A DNA stretch of 6,227 nt. Source: Saprospiraceae bacterium (GTDB taxonomy: Bacteria > Bacteroidota > Bacteroidia > Chitinophagales > Saprospiraceae). The stretch is taken from positions 1 to 6,227 of the forward strand of contig JALZVN010000024.1 in assembly GCA_023299965.1 (NCBI GenBank), given 5' to 3'. The position numbers and the translations under genes are program-made. Below, in pieces: positions 5,717-6,227 of the stretch. Each line of letters opens with the position of its first letter. Position 1 is the stretch's first letter. The notes under the pieces were generated by a model that was not told where the DNA came from, did not search any database, and was given only the letters and a program-made list of their open reading frames with translations.

Positions 5717-6227
5717 TGCAGTTTTTTAAGTTTCTTCTTCCATTTTGAATATATGATCTAATTTTATTGGGTTCTTGATCCATAAAAATAGCAATCTCTT
5801 TGTAGCTTTTCTTATCAAAATAATGCTGTCGTATACAGCTTTGTTGCTCTTTTGACAGCTTTTGGAGACAAAATTCAAGCTTTTCAAGCGTTTCTTCGTC
5901 CCATTCGGCATCTAGCCAGTCTTCTTTAGGATGCAAATCCCTCTCATTTTGCATAAGATCCGAATCATAAATAACTGTTAAAGATTTTTTATTCTCTTTA
6001 CGAAGGACCATCAAGCAATGATTTTTGCTGAGAACATATAGCCATTTATCGAATTTTTCAATCTTTTGCTGTTTGACTTTCTCTATGAGTTCCTCAAAAA
6101 TGGACATCACAGCGTCTTCTGCTTTCCCTCTATCCTGAAGATACTTGTAGCATAGACCAAATTGCATCTCCATATATCGCTGATATATAGTGCCTAGTAT
6201 AGCAAGATCATTTGTCTTTTGGTATTG
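5700..6227 (-). CDS. ECF-type RNA polymerase sigma-70 factor, 5' end outside window
   Basis: The frame stays open from the right edge to TAA at 5702-5700, giving 175 visible residues. The first ATG (6173) is internal. The 18 codons before it read QYQKTNDLAILGTIYQRY, typical sigma region 2 entry sequence, so the true start is probably some ten codons beyond the window. Region 2 is seen in MQFGLCYKYLQDRGKAEDAVMSIFEELI (regions 2.1-2.2) and FDKWLYVLSKNHCLMVLRK (2.3-2.4, promoter melting and -10 recognition). An acidic linker follows (DWLDAEWDEETLEKLE). Region 4 is LSKEQQSCIRQHYFDKKSYKEIAIFMDQEPNKIRSYIQNGRRNLKNCIE, a helix-turn-helix that would bind the -35 element. No region 1 or 3 is visible, as expected for the extracytoplasmic-function group. 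It overlaps the downstream membrane-protein gene by 17 bases, which supports a sigma/anti-sigma-like pair. Its target promoters cannot be told from this window. Confidence 0.92.
   Translation of the reverse strand, partial: QYQKTNDLAILGTIYQRYMEMQFGLCYKYLQDRGKAEDAVMSIFEELIEKVKQQKIEKFDKWLYVLSKNHCLMVLRKENKKSLTVIYDSDLMQNERDLHPKEDWLDAEWDEETLEKLEFCLQKLSKEQQSCIRQHYFDKKSYKEIAIFMDQEPNKIRSYIQNGRRNLKNCIERNR
5714..5728 (-). promoter_or_regulatory. TTG start codon of the sigma-partner gene, inside the end of the sigma gene
   Basis: On the minus strand the frame opens right after an in-frame TAA (5728-5726), then reads AAA ACT GCA TTG AGC GAA. No ATG or GTG occurs in this frame until residue 82, inside the membrane helix, so TTG (5716-5714) is the best start. 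A second TTG lies at residue 11, but starting there would remove family-like N-terminal sequence. The sigma stop TAA (5702-5700) is 14-16 bases downstream of the TTG, in another frame. This arrangement favours coupled translation by terminating sigma-gene ribosomes. No Shine-Dalgarno sequence is seen at the usual distance; a purine-rich GGAAGAAGAAA lies too far upstream. Confidence 0.6.

Noticed and set aside
5726..5911. 61-codon minus-strand ORF inside the sigma gene
   Set aside because: It is an alternative frame of sigma region 4 coding sequence. It has no domain of its own, and the overlapping frame is clearly sigma.
1..6227. CRISPR array, insertion sequence, tRNA, rRNA or attachment site
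   Set aside because: No regularly spaced direct repeats, transposase-like frames, terminal inverted repeats or RNA-gene structure were seen by eye. Nearly all bases are accounted for by four coding regions.

Overview
The window comes from an AT-rich genome of the phylum Bacteroidota, most likely a Saprospiria-like marine or environmental lineage; that placement is by resemblance only. The clues are two Sec-exported proteins with type IX secretion system (T9SS) C-terminal sorting domains, the 'CAYDPNDK...FDFNPPIVTNTT' surface-protein module, an ECF sigma factor paired with a membrane protein that carries carboxypeptidase-regulatory-like and TonB C-terminal domains, and A-rich leaders without Shine-Dalgarno sequences.

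All four genes lie on the minus strand, so transcription runs from high to low coordinates. (1) 6227-5700 is an ECF sigma factor whose start lies outside the window. (2) 5716-4232 overlaps it by 17 bases and starts with TTG. It is a single-pass membrane protein with an anti-sigma-like cytoplasmic tail, a long polar periplasmic linker, a CarboxypepD_reg-like domain and a TonB_C domain. (3) 4166-1518 is an 882-residue secreted protein with FG-GAP/VCBS-type repeats, an SdrD-B-like linker, a DUF11/DUF7619-like module and a T9SS tail. (4) 1454-1 is a cysteine-rich secreted protein of at least 484 residues. It runs off the left edge just inside its own T9SS sorting domain.

The first two genes look like a translationally coupled regulatory pair: a sigma factor and a membrane partner that could sense envelope state or pass it on. 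The two cargo genes follow after gaps of only 65 and 63 bases, so they could be read from the same transcript or belong to the regulon, but nothing in the sequence proves this. A plausible internal promoter precedes gene 4. No T9SS machinery, receptor, RNA gene, mobile element or CRISPR array was seen. The plus strand carries only antisense shadow ORFs. No non-coding stretch exceeds 65 bases.

I see no clearly new biological system. The most distinctive items are the composite sigma-partner protein with a receptor-plug-like 'YYIDGV' motif, its TTG start inside the sigma gene, and the close linkage of a signalling pair to two T9SS cargo genes.
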